This document shows, piece after piece, positions 45,791 through 54,494 of a DNA stretch of 64,000 nucleotides. A program made the position numbers and the translations under genes. This DNA comes from Schaalia sp. JY-X169 (GTDB lineage: Bacteria; Actinomycetota; Actinomycetes; Actinomycetales; Actinomycetaceae): assembly GCF_014069575.1 (NCBI RefSeq), contig NZ_CP059675.1, forward strand, positions 1,612,001 through 1,676,000, given 5' to 3'. The notes beneath the pieces are model-generated. The model saw only the letters and a list, made by a program, of their open reading frames with translations, was not told the DNA's origin and did no database searches. How positions within the stretch are numbered: position 1 is the first letter of the stretch; every line of letters starts with the position of its first letter.

Positions 45791-45875
45791 GCTAACTATG
45801 TGCAGGGGTCAACCTGTCATCTGGATGCGGCACAAGAGTCAATCTATTTTCCGGATACGGGAGGAGTCGCGATCT

Positions 45876-46628
45876 ATGGCCTCAAGAGGTCTCACCGGTG
45901 TGATGATGAAGGTGTACGGAGCCAAGGACCATTTGGCAACCGTAGTTGACACCGAGTTCCTTGCTCCCCACTTCGTGCGGGTCCGCATGCACTCCCCGAC
46001 GCTCTTTCAAGATCCCAAGGCGATCATTGCACCCACCGCATACTTGCGGTTTTGGTTCCCCGACCCTTCAGGTTCAGGCCGCGAGCACCAGCGGGGTTAC
46101 ACCATCTCGGAGGCCACCCCAGCGGAGGGAAAATTTGCGGTTGACTTTGTGCTCCATGAGCCTGCCGGGCCGGCCTCATCGTGGGCGGCCGCCGTGCAAC
46201 CAGGAGCGACCATCGAGGTGACTTCACTCGCGTCCACCGCCTTCAAAGTTGCAGATCCACTGCCTCACGGCTATCTGCTAGTCGGTGACGCGGCAGCAAT
46301 ACCTGCTGTAAACGACGTTATCAACGCCTTGCCTGGAACCGTTCCTGTCGAACTGTACCTGGAGCTTCACGACGACCAAGACAGAGCCATCCCGCTTGCC
46401 AGCCACTCAAACTTGAGGCTCCACTGGATTGACCGCAAAGATGAGACTTCGCTTGCGCAAGCAATTGAGAGCCGCGACTGGAGCGGATGGCAAGCGTGGG
46501 TCGCGACCGAGGCCGGATCACTGAAGCACCTGCGGACAAAGGTGCGAAGCGAGTTTGCTTTGACCGGTTCATCTCTGGCAGCGCGCGCCTACTGGTATGA
46601 AGGGCGCCCCTTCGGCAAACGACGCTAA
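45876..46628 (+). CDS. Siderophore-interacting protein (FAD-dependent ferric reductase)
   Basis: Cytoplasmic flavin reductase of the SIP family that releases iron from ferric siderophores. Blocks include LRFWFPDP, REHQRGYTIS (FAD-binding RxYT-type motif), DFVLHEPAGPASSWAAAVQPG and GYLLVGDAAAIPAVNDVI. The C-terminus WYEGRPFGKRR is typical. Start set at ATG 45876 (MASRGLTGVMMKVYG), 9 bases after ggaggag, giving 250 residues; ATG 45798 lies right after the iron box and would add 26 unlike residues. No siderophore transporter or synthesis gene is adjacent. Confidence 0.9.
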   Translation: MASRGLTGVMMKVYGAKDHLATVVDTEFLAPHFVRVRMHSPTLFQDPKAIIAPTAYLRFWFPDPSGSGREHQRGYTISEATPAEGKFAVDFVLHEPAGPASSWAAAVQPGATIEVTSLASTAFKVADPLPHGYLLVGDAAAIPAVNDVINALPGTVPVELYLELHDDQDRAIPLASHSNLRLHWIDRKDETSLAQAIESRDWSGWQAWVATEAGSLKHLRTKVRSEFALTGSSLAARAYWYEGRPFGKRR

Positions 46629-46644
46629 ACCCTGCAGCAGGGGC

Positions 46645-46806
46645 AGGTCGCCAAAGTCGGCGTAGGTCGCCGTTGTTTCGCCGAACCCACCACAAACCCG
46701 AACCAAGGTCGCCAAAGTCGGCGTAGGTCGCCGTTGTTTCGCCAAACCCACCACAAACCCGAACCAAGGTCGCCAAAGTCAGCGTAGGTCGCCGTTGTTT
46801 CGCCAA
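46645..46806. repeat. 61-bp tandem repeat, 2.7 copies
   Basis: Copies start at 46645, 46706 and 46767, each beginning aggtcgccaaagtc and containing ggcgtaggtcgccgttgttt; the first two are nearly identical and the third ends early. The copy starts are exactly 61 bases apart. It begins 17 bases after the stop of the siderophore-interacting protein gene. Confidence 0.9.
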
Positions 46807-46828
46807 ATTATCGGCGACCTACGCTGAC
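46778..46828. repeat. 17-bp inverted repeat (large hairpin)
   Basis: GTCAGCGTAGGTCGCCG at 46778-46794 is the exact reverse complement of 46812-46828, with a 17-base loop. The left arm is part of the third 61-bp unit, and the right arm leads into the 31-bp array. It could act as a two-way terminator, but no T-tract is present. Confidence 0.85.
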
Positions 46829-46905
46829 ATCGGCGACCAAGGGCGTTCCAGGCCACGACATCGGCGACCAAGGGCATTCCAGGCCACGACATCGGCGACC
46901 ATGGC
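46829..46905. repeat. 31-bp tandem repeat, about 2.4 copies
   Basis: Units starting atcggcgaccaagggc at 46829 and 46860 differ by one base; a partial copy starts at 46891. The unit ends ccaggccacgac. It shares the core ggcgacc with the neighbouring 61-bp repeat and hairpin. Confidence 0.9.
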
Positions 46906-47078
46906 CACAACACGTACATTTCGCGAAACTGCAAGCGTGCGATGCGTGTGGGTCTGCCAGGATTTGGTCCGACGCCACCAGCAACACCACCGCCCGCCTT
47001 GCCAACGCCCGCACCACTGGCCAAAGTGTCTAAGGTTGCCGGGGTCGCTTAAAGTTGCCTCCGATCGTGCGAATTGCG

Positions 47079-47145
47079 GGCAACCTTGCGTGATCCCGGC
47101 AACCCTGCGTGATCCGGGCAACCTTGCGTGATCCCGGCAACCCTA
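47079..47145. repeat. 19-bp tandem repeat, 3.5 copies
   Basis: Units GGCAACCYTGCGTGATCCS start at 47079, 47098 and 47117, with a partial unit at 47136. Related ggttgcc/agttgcc words in opposite orientation occur just upstream (about 47033-47060). The unit is unlike the 61- and 31-bp repeats. Confidence 0.9.
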
Positions 47146-47218
47146 GGCTGAGGTGCGTGGGTTCAAAGAATGAGAGTTACCGTTGGGAGCTGCCCCTGCG
47201 CAGGGAGGGTTGCCCCTC

Positions 47219-47524
47219 CTACTCCGACTGGTATGAGCTCTTGATTACCTCATGGTGGCGGATCACTTCATTCACCATGAATGTTAGGAAGGTTTCCGCA
47301 AAATCAGGATCCAGCCCAGATTCCACCGCAAGGTCCCGCAGACGCTGCACCTGCTCTTTCTCTCGCGCCGGGTCAGCAGCAGGCAAACCCTTCTGAGCCT
47401 TGATATGTCCAACACGCTGGGTACAGCGGAATCGCTCAGCCAAAATATGGATCAGAGCGGCATCAATGTTGTCGATTGTGCGTCGTTCATCCGCCAACTC
47501 AGACGGAACATCGCTGGCGGTCAT
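47219..47524 (-). CDS. Chorismate mutase (AroQ type)
   Basis: Small helical enzyme converting chorismate to prephenate for Phe and Tyr synthesis. The 101 residues contain RRTIDNIDAALIHILAERFR, VGHIKAQKGLPAADPAREKE and a C-terminal helix FMVNEVIRHHEVIKSSY, matching the actinobacterial AroQ domain. aaggag lies 7 bases before the ATG. In actinobacteria such stand-alone mutases often need DAHP synthase as partner; none is in the window. Confidence 0.9.
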   Translation of the reverse strand: MTASDVPSELADERRTIDNIDAALIHILAERFRCTQRVGHIKAQKGLPAADPAREKEQVQRLRDLAVESGLDPDFAETFLTFMVNEVIRHHEVIKSSYQSE

Positions 47525-47661
47525 CCGGGGACTCCTTAGCGGTCAAAGTGGAACAAACCGCAGTCTAGCCGGAACATTCGCTACCCAGTCGAGCATTCCG
47601 CGGCGGGGCAGAAGCAGGAATAGCACGGGGAGCGCATCGCCCGCAGAGAACATCGACCGAT

Positions 47662-48912
47662 CTATGCAGACCGCGCAGTGGTTTCCCCAAAGAGGAACAC
47701 CCGGGGTTCACCCTCACCGGTCACTGCCTCTGCCGTAACAACGACCCGCTCCACATTCTTCTCAGACGGAATCTCAAACATCAGCTCAGACAGCGTCTCT
47801 TCCATGATGGATGACAAGCCGCGCGCACCCGATTCCCGCTGCATGGCAAGACGAGCCATCGCAGCCAGAGCCTCAGGGGTGAACTCGAGCTCAACCCCAT
47901 CCAGGTCGAAGAGTGCGCGGTACTGATTCACCAAACAGTTCTTGGGCTCCGTCAAGATTGCCACCAGATCACCCTCAGACAGCAGCTCCGTGGAAGTAAC
48001 CACCGGGAGGCGCCCAATGAACTCTGGGATCAACCCAAACGAGTGAAGATCTTCGGCCGAGACATGCTTGTACAGGTCGCCCATCTCTGAAGCAACAGCC
48101 AGCTCAGTACCAAATCCTGTCTGCCGTTTCCCGAGGCGTGCCTTGACAATCTCATCAATCCCGGAGAAAGCCCCTGCGGCAATAAACAGAATGGATGACG
48201 TGTCAATCTCAAGGAACTGTTGATGCGGATGCTTCCGACCACCCTGGGGCGGAACGGAGGCTTTGGTTCCTTCAATGATCTTCAGAAGGGCCTGCTGGAC
48301 GCCCTCACCCGAGACATCCCTGGTGATCGAAGCGTTCTCACCTTTGCGCCCGATCTTGTCAATCTCATCAATGTAGATGATGCCGCGTTCGGCCTTCTTA
48401 ATGTCGCCATCCGCGGACTGAATGAGCTTGAGAAGAATATTCTCAACATCCTCACCCACATATCCCGCCTCTGTCAGCGCGGTCGCATCGACGATACAGA
48501 AGGGAACATCGAGCAGCTTCGCCAACGAGCGGGCCAAGTGAGTCTTCCCAGTGCCTGTGGGACCAAGGAGCAGAACATTCGACTTCGTCCCCTCCAAATC
48601 CTCTCCCCCACCATTGCTGGCGCGCACCCTCTTGTAGTGGTTGTACACGGCAACCGACAAGGAGCGCTTTGAACGTTCCTGCCCAACCACCCAGGTGTCA
48701 AGGAACTCTTTGACCTCCTTCGGCTTAGGGAGAGTCAACTGGCGCGGCTCAACCTCTTCCGGCAGTTCCTCTTCAATGATGTCATTGCAGAGCTCAACAC
48801 ACTCATTACAGATGTAGACCCCAGACCCACCGATCAACTTGCGGACCTGCTTTTGGGATTTGCTACAGAAGGCGCACTTCAGCAACTCCGAACTATCTTG
48901 GAACGAAGTCAT
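47662..48912 (-). CDS. clpX: ATP-dependent Clp protease ATP-binding subunit ClpX
   Basis: Hexameric unfoldase feeding substrates to ClpP. The N-terminal zinc domain has Cys at residues 13, 16, 35 and 38 (KCAFC and YICNEC). Walker A is [17 protein letters not shown], and Walker B is around [11 protein letters not shown]. 416 residues, full length. It follows clpP-clpP after 135 bases, so it may have its own promoter. Confidence 0.97.
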   Translation of the reverse strand: MTSFQDSSELLKCAFCSKSQKQVRKLIGGSGVYICNECVELCNDIIEEELPEEVEPRQLTLPKPKEVKEFLDTWVVGQERSKRSLSVAVYNHYKRVRASNGGGEDLEGTKSNVLLLGPTGTGKTHLARSLAKLLDVPFCIVDATALTEAGYVGEDVENILLKLIQSADGDIKKAERGIIYIDEIDKIGRKGENASITRDVSGEGVQQALLKIIEGTKASVPPQGGRKHPHQQFLEIDTSSILFIAAGAFSGIDEIVKARLGKRQTGFGTELAVASEMGDLYKHVSAEDLHSFGLIPEFIGRLPVVTSTELLSEGDLVAILTEPKNCLVNQYRALFDLDGVELEFTPEALAAMARLAMQRESGARGLSSIMEETLSELMFEIPSEKNVERVVVTAEAVTGEGEPRVFLFGETTARSA

Positions 48913-49047
48913 TTCGAACCTACCCCTCCTGCTGACTCACCATACCGACGCCGGTACTAAGAGGCGTCCCATCGACGCGCCTTCAGCCTATTAGAGCCTT
49001 CCGACATCTAACCCGAGGGCGCGCCGTGGAATCACCCGCCTGCTTGG

Positions 49048-49722
49048 CTAGTCGGCCTTTCGACTGGTAAGCACGTGGTCGATCAGACCGTACGCCTCCG
49101 CCTGCTCTGCTGTAAGAATCTTGTCCCTCTCAACATCTTTGCGGATCTGCTCTTCAGTTCGTCCCGTGTGTGCCGCGAGCGTTCGCTCCATCCACACGCG
49201 CATCCGGTCAATCTCATCCGCGACAATCTGGATGTCTGAAGCCTGCCCCTGCACCCCATCCATTGCGGGCTGATGAATGAGGATGCGAGCATTAGGCAAC
49301 GCGAGGCGCTTGCCCGGCTGGCCCGCTGCGAGCAACACCGCAGCTGCCGAGGCCGCCTGCCCCAAGCACACAGTCTGAACGTGAGGACGGATGTACTGCA
49401 TCGTGTCGTAGATAGCCGTCATCGCGGTGAAGGACCCGCCGGGGCTGTTGATGTACATGGTGATCAAGGAGTCCGTATCCATGCTCTCCAGTACCAGCAG
49501 TTGCGCCATAACGTCATCTGCGGATGCGTCATCAACCTGAACGCCGAGGAACACGATCCGATCCTCAAAAAGCTTCGCATACGGGTCTTGTCGCTTGTAG
49601 CCGTACGCAGTGCGCTCCTCAAATGTTGGGAACACGTAACGGGACTGCGGCATTCCCTCGGGAGCTACGCCTCCCGGCATCTGCCGCTGAATTGCATCAA
49701 AGTAAGGCTTCGTTGAGGTCAT
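49048..49722 (-). CDS. clpP: ClpP protease subunit (second paralogue)
   Basis: Serine protease subunit, 224 residues. The catalytic Ser is at 125 in CLGQAASAAAVLLAAG and the His at 150 in ARILIHQPAM; the Asp lies in the segment RKDVERDKILTAEQA. Corresponds to actinobacterial ClpP2 by position: two bases after the first clpP gene and before clpX. The two paralogues are expected to form a mixed double ring. Confidence 0.96.
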   Translation of the reverse strand: MTSTKPYFDAIQRQMPGGVAPEGMPQSRYVFPTFEERTAYGYKRQDPYAKLFEDRIVFLGVQVDDASADDVMAQLLVLESMDTDSLITMYINSPGGSFTAMTAIYDTMQYIRPHVQTVCLGQAASAAAVLLAAGQPGKRLALPNARILIHQPAMDGVQGQASDIQIVADEIDRMRVWMERTLAAHTGRTEEQIRKDVERDKILTAEQAEAYGLIDHVLTSRKAD

Positions 49723-49724
49723 TG

Positions 49725-50348
49725 CTATGCCCCTTCCTGGCTGGACTTGCGGCCAATGGACTGCGGCTGGTCGACAATGTGGTCAACAAAGCCGTACTCC
49801 AGCGCCTCTTGCGCAGTAAACCACTTGTCACGATCGAAGTCGCGGTCAATCTGTTCGACGGTCTTGCCGGTCCGGTCCGCAATGATCTCAGCCAGTTCCT
49901 TCTTCATGTGAAGGATCAGGTCGGCGTTAATGCGAATGTCGGTGGCAGATCCGCCAGCACCACCGGAAGGCTGGTGCATCAAGACACGCGTGTGGGGCGT
50001 TATGTAACGTTTGCCGTTGGTTCCCGCCGTCAATAGGAACTGTCCCATGGAAGCGGCAAGTCCCATACCAACCGTTGCAATGTCGGGCTTCACGTACTGC
50101 ATGGTGTCGTAGATTGCCATACCGGCGGTCACCGAACCGCCCGGGCTGTTGATGTAGAGGTAGATGTCTTCATCCGGGTTCTCTGCGGCCAAGAGCAGAA
50201 GCTGCGCACAGATTGCATTTGCGCTGTCATCACGCACTTCGCCACCGAGCCAAATGATGCGCTCTTGAAGCAATCGCTGGTAGACATTGTCATTCAGACC
50301 CATACCGGACTCGTTTGGTCCCGCACTGGTCGGTTGAAGCGTAGTCAT
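49725..50348 (-). CDS. clpP: ClpP protease subunit (first paralogue)
   Basis: Serine protease subunit, 207 residues from ATG 50348 ([15 protein letters not shown]), which has ggag five bases upstream; an 18-codon upstream extension is not conserved. The catalytic Ser is at 100 ([15 protein letters not shown]) and the His at 125 ([10 protein letters not shown]), with a Asp in [11 protein letters not shown]. Partner of the following clpP. tig lies upstream on the same strand beyond a terminator. Confidence 0.96.
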   Translation of the reverse strand: MTTLQPTSAGPNESGMGLNDNVYQRLLQERIIWLGGEVRDDSANAICAQLLLLAAENPDEDIYLYINSPGGSVTAGMAIYDTMQYVKPDIATVGMGLAASMGQFLLTAGTNGKRYITPHTRVLMHQPSGGAGGSATDIRINADLILHMKKELAEIIADRTGKTVEQIDRDFDRDKWFTAQEALEYGFVDHIVDQPQSIGRKSSQEGA

Positions 50349-50478
50349 AGGAACTCCGTATCTAAACCTAAGGACGAGGACGGAGGGCCACACCCTCCGC
50401 AACTATCCCCAAACTAGTCGCGGCCGCTCCACAATTCTGCATTAGCCGCGATCTTTTCGCTGTTGGCGCACCATAGCA

Positions 50479-50512
50479 AAGGGCCGCGAAGACCAATGTC
50501 CCCGCGACCCTT
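50479..50512 (-). terminator. Hairpin terminator after tig
   Basis: AAGGG-c-CGCG pairs with CGCG-a-CCCTT across a 14-base loop, 22 bases after the tig stop. The single mismatch is between the two stem halves. It separates tig from clpP-clpP-clpX. Confidence 0.65.
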
Positions 50513-50534
50513 CGTTGAGCAAACGCCCGGCTCG

Positions 50535-51893
50535 TTAAGCCTCTTCGTCGGCCTCGTCTGCAATGTCCTCAATGTCGATTGCGAACGTACCCTCTTCTGC
50601 CGGGGCTTCCGGAGCTTCCTCCTCAGCCTGGGAAGCATCGGCGGTGAAGGCTGTCATGTCCACGACCTCACCGGAAGCATCCTTGACGACCGTGTCGCCC
50701 AGCACCGAAACAAGGGCCTTGGTGCGGGCCAGTTCGGAGTAGAGATTCTGAATCTGCGCCTGGTCCTGCAGCATCGTGCCCAGGTCCATCCCGTAGGTCT
50801 GAGCCGTGTGCATCATAAAGTCGATCAGCTCCTGCTGGGAGACCTCAACCTCGCGCCCCTCAACCAGAGTATCCAGGAAGACCTGCTGACGAATATCAGC
50901 CTCGATGCGCTCACGGACTGCCGCGCGTGCTTCCTCATCGGTGTCCTCTTCAACCCGGCGGGCCACCTCAGCCTCAAGGACGGCCTCCGGCAGCAGGATC
51001 TCGGCCTCGGCAATCAACTGCTCGAGGAGACGATCACGGGCCTGAAGCGCCTGCGCGCCCTTCTTGCCTTCACGGACGGTGTTGACCGTGTCGGCCCGAA
51101 GTTCTTCTGCCGTGTCGAACTCAGAGACCATCAGTGCGAAGTCGTCATCTACGTCAGGCAGCTCGCGTTCCTTGACAGCAGTGACCTTGACGTCGATGAC
51201 CGCCTCGGATCCAGCGAACTCGCCGCCGGCAACCTCAGAGGTGAAACGGATTTCGTCACCAGCGGAAGCACCGCGCAACGCTTCATCCTGGCCCGGAAGC
51301 ATCGAGCCGGAGCCCAGTTCGTAGGAAACATCAGACAGTGAATCAATCTCTGTCTCCCCAACGTTTGCAACCAGATCCAGTGTCAGGTAGTCGCCATCCT
51401 CAGCAGGGCGATCCAGGTTCTTCAAGGTCGCGAAACGGCCCCGAAGAGAGTCAAGCTCTGCATCCACGTCCTCGTCCGAAACCTCAATGTCGTCAACTTC
51501 TACGACACGATCGGAAAGGCTGGGCAGTTCAAACTCCGGAACGACGTCCATGTTTGCGGTGAAAACCAAAGCGCCGCCAGGCTCTCCCTCAGTTGCGGGG
51601 ATTTCCTCAACCTCAATCTCTGGCTGGGCCAGAGGGCGCAACTTGTTCTCGACGATTGCATTGTTCAGCTGCTCAGGGACGACCTGGTTGACCACCTGCT
51701 CAATAACGGCGCCGCGACCAAAGCGCTGGTCAATGATGCGTGGAGGGATGTGACCCTTCCTGAAGCCGGGGATGTTCACCTGGCCCGCGATCTCCTTGTA
51801 TGCCTCTGCCATGAAAGGCTTGAGTTCGTCGTAATCGACCGTAACTGTCAGACGGACCTTGGTCGGCTCGAGATTCTCAACGGTGCTCTTCAC
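50535..51893 (-). CDS. tig: Trigger factor
   Basis: Ribosome-bound chaperone and peptidyl-prolyl isomerase. The ribosome-binding domain includes the signature GFRKGHIPPRIIDQRFG near residue 45, the FKBP-like domain spans about residues 150-240 (DGDYLTLDLVANVGE) and a long helical C-terminal domain follows. The last 30 residues are acidic. GTG start with gggag 9 bases upstream. 452 residues, normal. Confidence 0.95.
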   Translation of the reverse strand: MKSTVENLEPTKVRLTVTVDYDELKPFMAEAYKEIAGQVNIPGFRKGHIPPRIIDQRFGRGAVIEQVVNQVVPEQLNNAIVENKLRPLAQPEIEVEEIPATEGEPGGALVFTANMDVVPEFELPSLSDRVVEVDDIEVSDEDVDAELDSLRGRFATLKNLDRPAEDGDYLTLDLVANVGETEIDSLSDVSYELGSGSMLPGQDEALRGASAGDEIRFTSEVAGGEFAGSEAVIDVKVTAVKERELPDVDDDFALMVSEFDTAEELRADTVNTVREGKKGAQALQARDRLLEQLIAEAEILLPEAVLEAEVARRVEEDTDEEARAAVRERIEADIRQQVFLDTLVEGREVEVSQQELIDFMMHTAQTYGMDLGTMLQDQAQIQNLYSELARTKALVSVLGDTVVKDASGEVVDMTAFTADASQAEEEAPEAPAEEGTFAIDIEDIADEADEEA

Positions 51894-52123
51894 GCGTTAC
51901 ACTCCCACGAAATAGATTTTGCACCCGGCCACTTTCGCGAACCGGAATGCGCTGATTCTGGCGAGCAGACATGCTCGCAACCCCGCCAATACTACGGCAG
52001 TTTCCCCAATGAAGCCTAAGGACTGCAGCGGGCTGTGGCGCAGGCAACTGGATCGAGGGCGACGCGCGCAGGAGATGCGCGCTATAGTGTTCTGGTTGCA
52101 GACGCACGAGTTGCGGATGCGAT

Positions 52124-52197
52124 GCGGGTGTAGCTCAATGGTAGAGCCTCTGCCTTCCAAGCAGATGGTGCGAGTTCGATTCTCGTCACCCGCTCCA
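52124..52197 (+). tRNA. tRNA-Gly (anticodon TCC)
   Basis: Acceptor GCGGGTG pairs with CACCCGC, D arm GCTC/GAGC, anticodon stem TCTGC/GCAGA with loop CTTCCAA (anticodon TCC), T arm GCGAG...TTCGATTCTCG-type, and encoded CCA. Folds fully. A TATAGT at 52083-52088 may be its -10. The 3' half is the attachment site of the element to the right, and its sequence is restored intact by the integrated copy. Confidence 0.96.
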
Positions 52198-52199
52198 CT
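52158..52199. repeat. attL: 42-bp direct repeat in tRNA-Gly
   Basis: Begins caagcagatggtgcgag and ends cacccgctccact. Identical to 62559-62600. It spans from the anticodon arm to two bases past CCA, the usual site for tyrosine integrases. Confidence 0.95.
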
Positions 52200-52261
52200 A
52201 ATAGCCTGTGACCTGGGCGGATGCAAAAGCCGACTTCTTCACCTGACCGTTTCGGGTCCAC

Positions 52262-52283
52262 TTCCACACGTTTTCCACACGTT
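52262..52283. repeat. 11-bp tandem repeats beside attL (integrase arm sites)
   Basis: TTCCACACGTT occurs twice in direct succession, 63 bases inside attL and directly next to the integrase stop. Near-identical units (TTCCACACGCT) occur three times beside attR in the same orientation, as expected for arm-type binding sites. Confidence 0.75.
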
Positions 52284-52284
52284 T

Positions 52285-53511
52285 TCAGACCAGAGCGTCA
52301 AACAAGCGCTGCACCGTGGCCGCCACATCTGGAGCTTCAACATTCCGTTCCGCATAGTGTTTCGCGGTCACTGAAGGCGACGAGTGTCCCAGCGTTGCAG
52401 CGGCGGCTTCCATGCCATCGGCCCGGGCAATCGCGGTGGCCGCAGTCTTGCGCAGCAAGTACGGGTAGAAGCCCTCTAGATCCGCTTCCCTCAGCGCCTG
52501 GCGCAGCCCGCGCCGGAAGTTGTTGGGCGACATGATCCCACCATCACGGGACGCGAACACTAGGCCGAGCTCGCCAGGATCCTCTTCACCCGCGCGCCGC
52601 ATGAGCATGTTCGCCACATGCTGGGGAATGTGAACCGTCCTAAAGCCACTCTTCGACTTCGGGAGCGGTTGCCGGTACACCTTGCCCTTATGTCGCGGCG
52701 TAATGATCGTCCCAGTGAAGGTGACAGTGGGATCCCCGCCCAGCCGCACATCTTCCCAGCGCACCGCCAACGCCTCGCCAGTGCGACAACCAGCGCCCAG
52801 CATGAAATCCAGCACGTCCAGAGTGTTGCGGCCCCGTGGCGGCCCAGAGCGACGCGCTTCCTGCCATGCAGACACCGCTTGCCGGACTTTCATCAACTGG
52901 TCGACCGTGAGCGCCTTCGGAGATGCAGCTGAGCTGCTATACGTCGGAGTCTTGTCGACCGGGCTCTGTTCCAGTGCGTCGTGCTGGATCGCGTAGTCAA
53001 TCATGTGTTTGAGGACCACGCGGGAAAACCTGGCGTTAGACGGTGCTGTCTTCGCCATAGCGTCCAGAGCGGCCGTGATCTTGCCTGTAGTGAGCTCTCG
53101 CAGCTCCCAGCCGCCCAGAGACGGCGCTACGTGATCGTTTAGCGCGCTCGCGTAGAGTCCCAGCGTTTGAGGGCGCACTGAGCCCTTCGCAGCGAACACA
53201 GACAGCCACGCTTCCCCAAGCTCTGCAACCGTCATTGTGGGATCCAGAGCCCGCCCAGCTTCCTCGAGGTACCTTGCAGCGTTATCGCGAACGCGTGCCT
53301 CAGCCTTGCTCTTATGCACATGCCATGCTTCAGCGGTCTTTGTCGTGCCATTAGCGGCCCGGTAGCGCACCGTCGCCCGGTAGATCGTGGGATCTTCGCC
53401 CGCAGTGGCGCGCCGGTAGCGTTTCGCCCCGGAAGCCTTCAGGCCGTCTTCCACATAGCCAGCCACGAGGACGTTACTGGTATGACCTTCAGGGAGCTTG
53501 GACCTAGCCAT
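52285..53511 (-). CDS. Tyrosine site-specific integrase
   Basis: Catalyses integration and excision at tRNA-Gly. 408 residues: an N-terminal arm-binding region, a SAM-like core-binding domain (TVAELGEAWLSVFAAKGS, about residues 92-180), then the catalytic domain with Arg in GAGCRTGEALAVRWED, LGHSSPSVT and the Tyr nucleophile in TAKHYAER. The usual HxxR reads YLLR in YPYLLRKTAATAI, so His is replaced by Tyr. The start overlaps the repressor gene by eight bases. Stop abuts the arm repeats. Confidence 0.92.
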   Translation of the reverse strand: MARSKLPEGHTSNVLVAGYVEDGLKASGAKRYRRATAGEDPTIYRATVRYRAANGTTKTAEAWHVHKSKAEARVRDNAARYLEEAGRALDPTMTVAELGEAWLSVFAAKGSVRPQTLGLYASALNDHVAPSLGGWELRELTTGKITAALDAMAKTAPSNARFSRVVLKHMIDYAIQHDALEQSPVDKTPTYSSSAASPKALTVDQLMKVRQAVSAWQEARRSGPPRGRNTLDVLDFMLGAGCRTGEALAVRWEDVRLGGDPTVTFTGTIITPRHKGKVYRQPLPKSKSGFRTVHIPQHVANMLMRRAGEEDPGELGLVFASRDGGIMSPNNFRRGLRQALREADLEGFYPYLLRKTAATAIARADGMEAAAATLGHSSPSVTAKHYAERNVEAPDVAATVQRLFDALV

Positions 53512-54076
53512 GATCCTTCGCTTCCCAGTACCTGATACGGGACTCCATGAACAGAGCTGACCCTCGCATTAGGTCGATTCTGTCCTGGTCCTGCAGCTGG
53601 AGAGTAGACAGGTCAAAGTCTGCCGAGTCGCGGGGAGGGCGGTCGCGGGGATCCTTTGCTGGTCGCTCGAGATCCTGGATCTCTTTCTCAAGAGCCGAGA
53701 GGCGTTCACCCCATAGGGGCACCATCACGTTTGGTTCCAGTTGCTTCCCCTGAAGCCACCAAGAGATCTCTTGAACGTCCAGGCCCGCGGGAAGGCCAGT
53801 AAGTGCCCCTTGTGCTTCCGCGGGGAGGAGGAGGTCGTTCGGATAGGTATCAAGCGCATAGGCAAGGGCCGTAAGCTCGTCTGCGTCTACCCGGCGACGT
53901 CCGTTCTCGATGTCGCGAATCGCAGGCACCGCGAGGTGTATCCCGCGGGAAGCCAGCCGGGCGCTCAGATCTTCCTGTGTCAGGCTTAGCCAGCCGCGAC
54001 GAATAAAAGTATTGTCGCCGACGTTCTTACCCGACGGCCCAATGGGAACAGGCTGCCTCTTCTTACGCTGTGTCAT
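53504..54076 (-). CDS. XRE-type helix-turn-helix repressor
   Basis: A 190-residue regulator. The helix-turn-helix lies at about residues 32-85 (SLTQEDLSARLASRGIHLAV then AIRDIENGRRRVDADELTAL), followed by a Pro/acidic region and a helical C-terminus with no recognised sensor domain. Located between integrase and excisionase and divergent from the latter, the usual place of an element's master repressor. Overlap with int suggests both are expressed in the integrated state. Confidence 0.8.
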   Translation of the reverse strand: MTQRKKRQPVPIGPSGKNVGDNTFIRRGWLSLTQEDLSARLASRGIHLAVPAIRDIENGRRRVDADELTALAYALDTYPNDLLLPAEAQGALTGLPAGLDVQEISWWLQGKQLEPNVMVPLWGERLSALEKEIQDLERPAKDPRDRPPRDSADFDLSTLQLQDQDRIDLMRGSALFMESRIRYWEAKDHG

Positions 54077-54151
54077 ACAGTCCTCACCTCAAAGTTTCTT
54101 ACATGAACTCTACCAAACTTGACAACCCAAGGCGCCTGTGGGAATGTATTG

Positions 54152-54183
54152 CTAACTACAGAAAACCTTGTGGTTAGTACTAA
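54152..54183. promoter_or_regulatory. Operators in the repressor/excisionase promoter
   Basis: Two overlapping palindromes lie 22-54 bases before the excisionase gene. CTAACTACA and TGTGGTTAG form an 8-of-9 inverted repeat with an 8-base spacer. TTAGTACTAA (54174-54183) is a perfect 10-bp palindrome. The core TAGTACTA also appears before the Panacea gene at 62219-62226. Binding protein unknown; the adjacent repressor is the obvious candidate. Confidence 0.55.
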
Positions 54184-54205
54184 AACTTGAAGGGGCGAAC
54201 TAAGG

Positions 54206-54400
54206 ATGACCGCAACCGCTGAACGGGCAGACCTCGAGCTCAAAGACTTAGCCGAGATCTTGGGAGTGTCCTACACAACCGTCTACCGCATGAAGAACAA
54301 GGGAGAGCTACCGCCGCATATCAAAGTGGGTGGCCTGTTCCGCTGGCGTAGAAGCACCGTCGACAACTGGATCGAAGAACAGGAACTAGCCAATGCGTAA
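54206..54400 (+). CDS. Excisionase-like MerR/AlpA helix-turn-helix protein
   Basis: A 64-residue DNA-binding protein with the excisionase-family pattern: ELKDLAEILGVSYTTVYRMK, then GELPPHIKVGGLFRWRRSTV and WIEEQE. Such proteins steer the integrase towards excision and may also regulate transcription. aagggg lies about ten bases upstream. First gene of the long plus-strand run. Confidence 0.82.
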   Translation: MTATAERADLELKDLAEILGVSYTTVYRMKNKGELPPHIKVGGLFRWRRSTVDNWIEEQELANA

Positions 54401-54494
54401 TCGACTCAAGAAAGGCGAAAGCCCCCGCGCCGACCAAAGCAACAGGGGACTTTCCAGAAAGAGCAATCAACCAGGAGCTGAAAGGCATCTATCT

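Larger units (their letters stand above)
46629..47218. other. 590-bp gene-free block of tandem repeats
   Basis: No credible gene lies here: repeat periods of 61, 31 and 19 are not multiples of three and the open frames simply run through repeats. Three separate tandem arrays are listed individually. The stretch 46906-47078 between arrays holds nothing recognised. Chorismate mutase converges from the right. Confidence 0.7.

Noticed and set aside
46321-46806. Minus-strand frame of 161 codons through the repeat block
   Set aside because: Runs through 61-bp repeats and antisense to the siderophore-interacting protein gene; the period is not a multiple of three.
46645-47145. CRISPR array
   Set aside because: Units are joined head to tail without unique spacers, and three different periods are present; no cas genes nearby.
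51961-51978. GCGAGCA-GACA-TGCTCGC hairpin upstream of tig
   Set aside because: Clear 7-bp stem, but no known element or terminator context; noted only.
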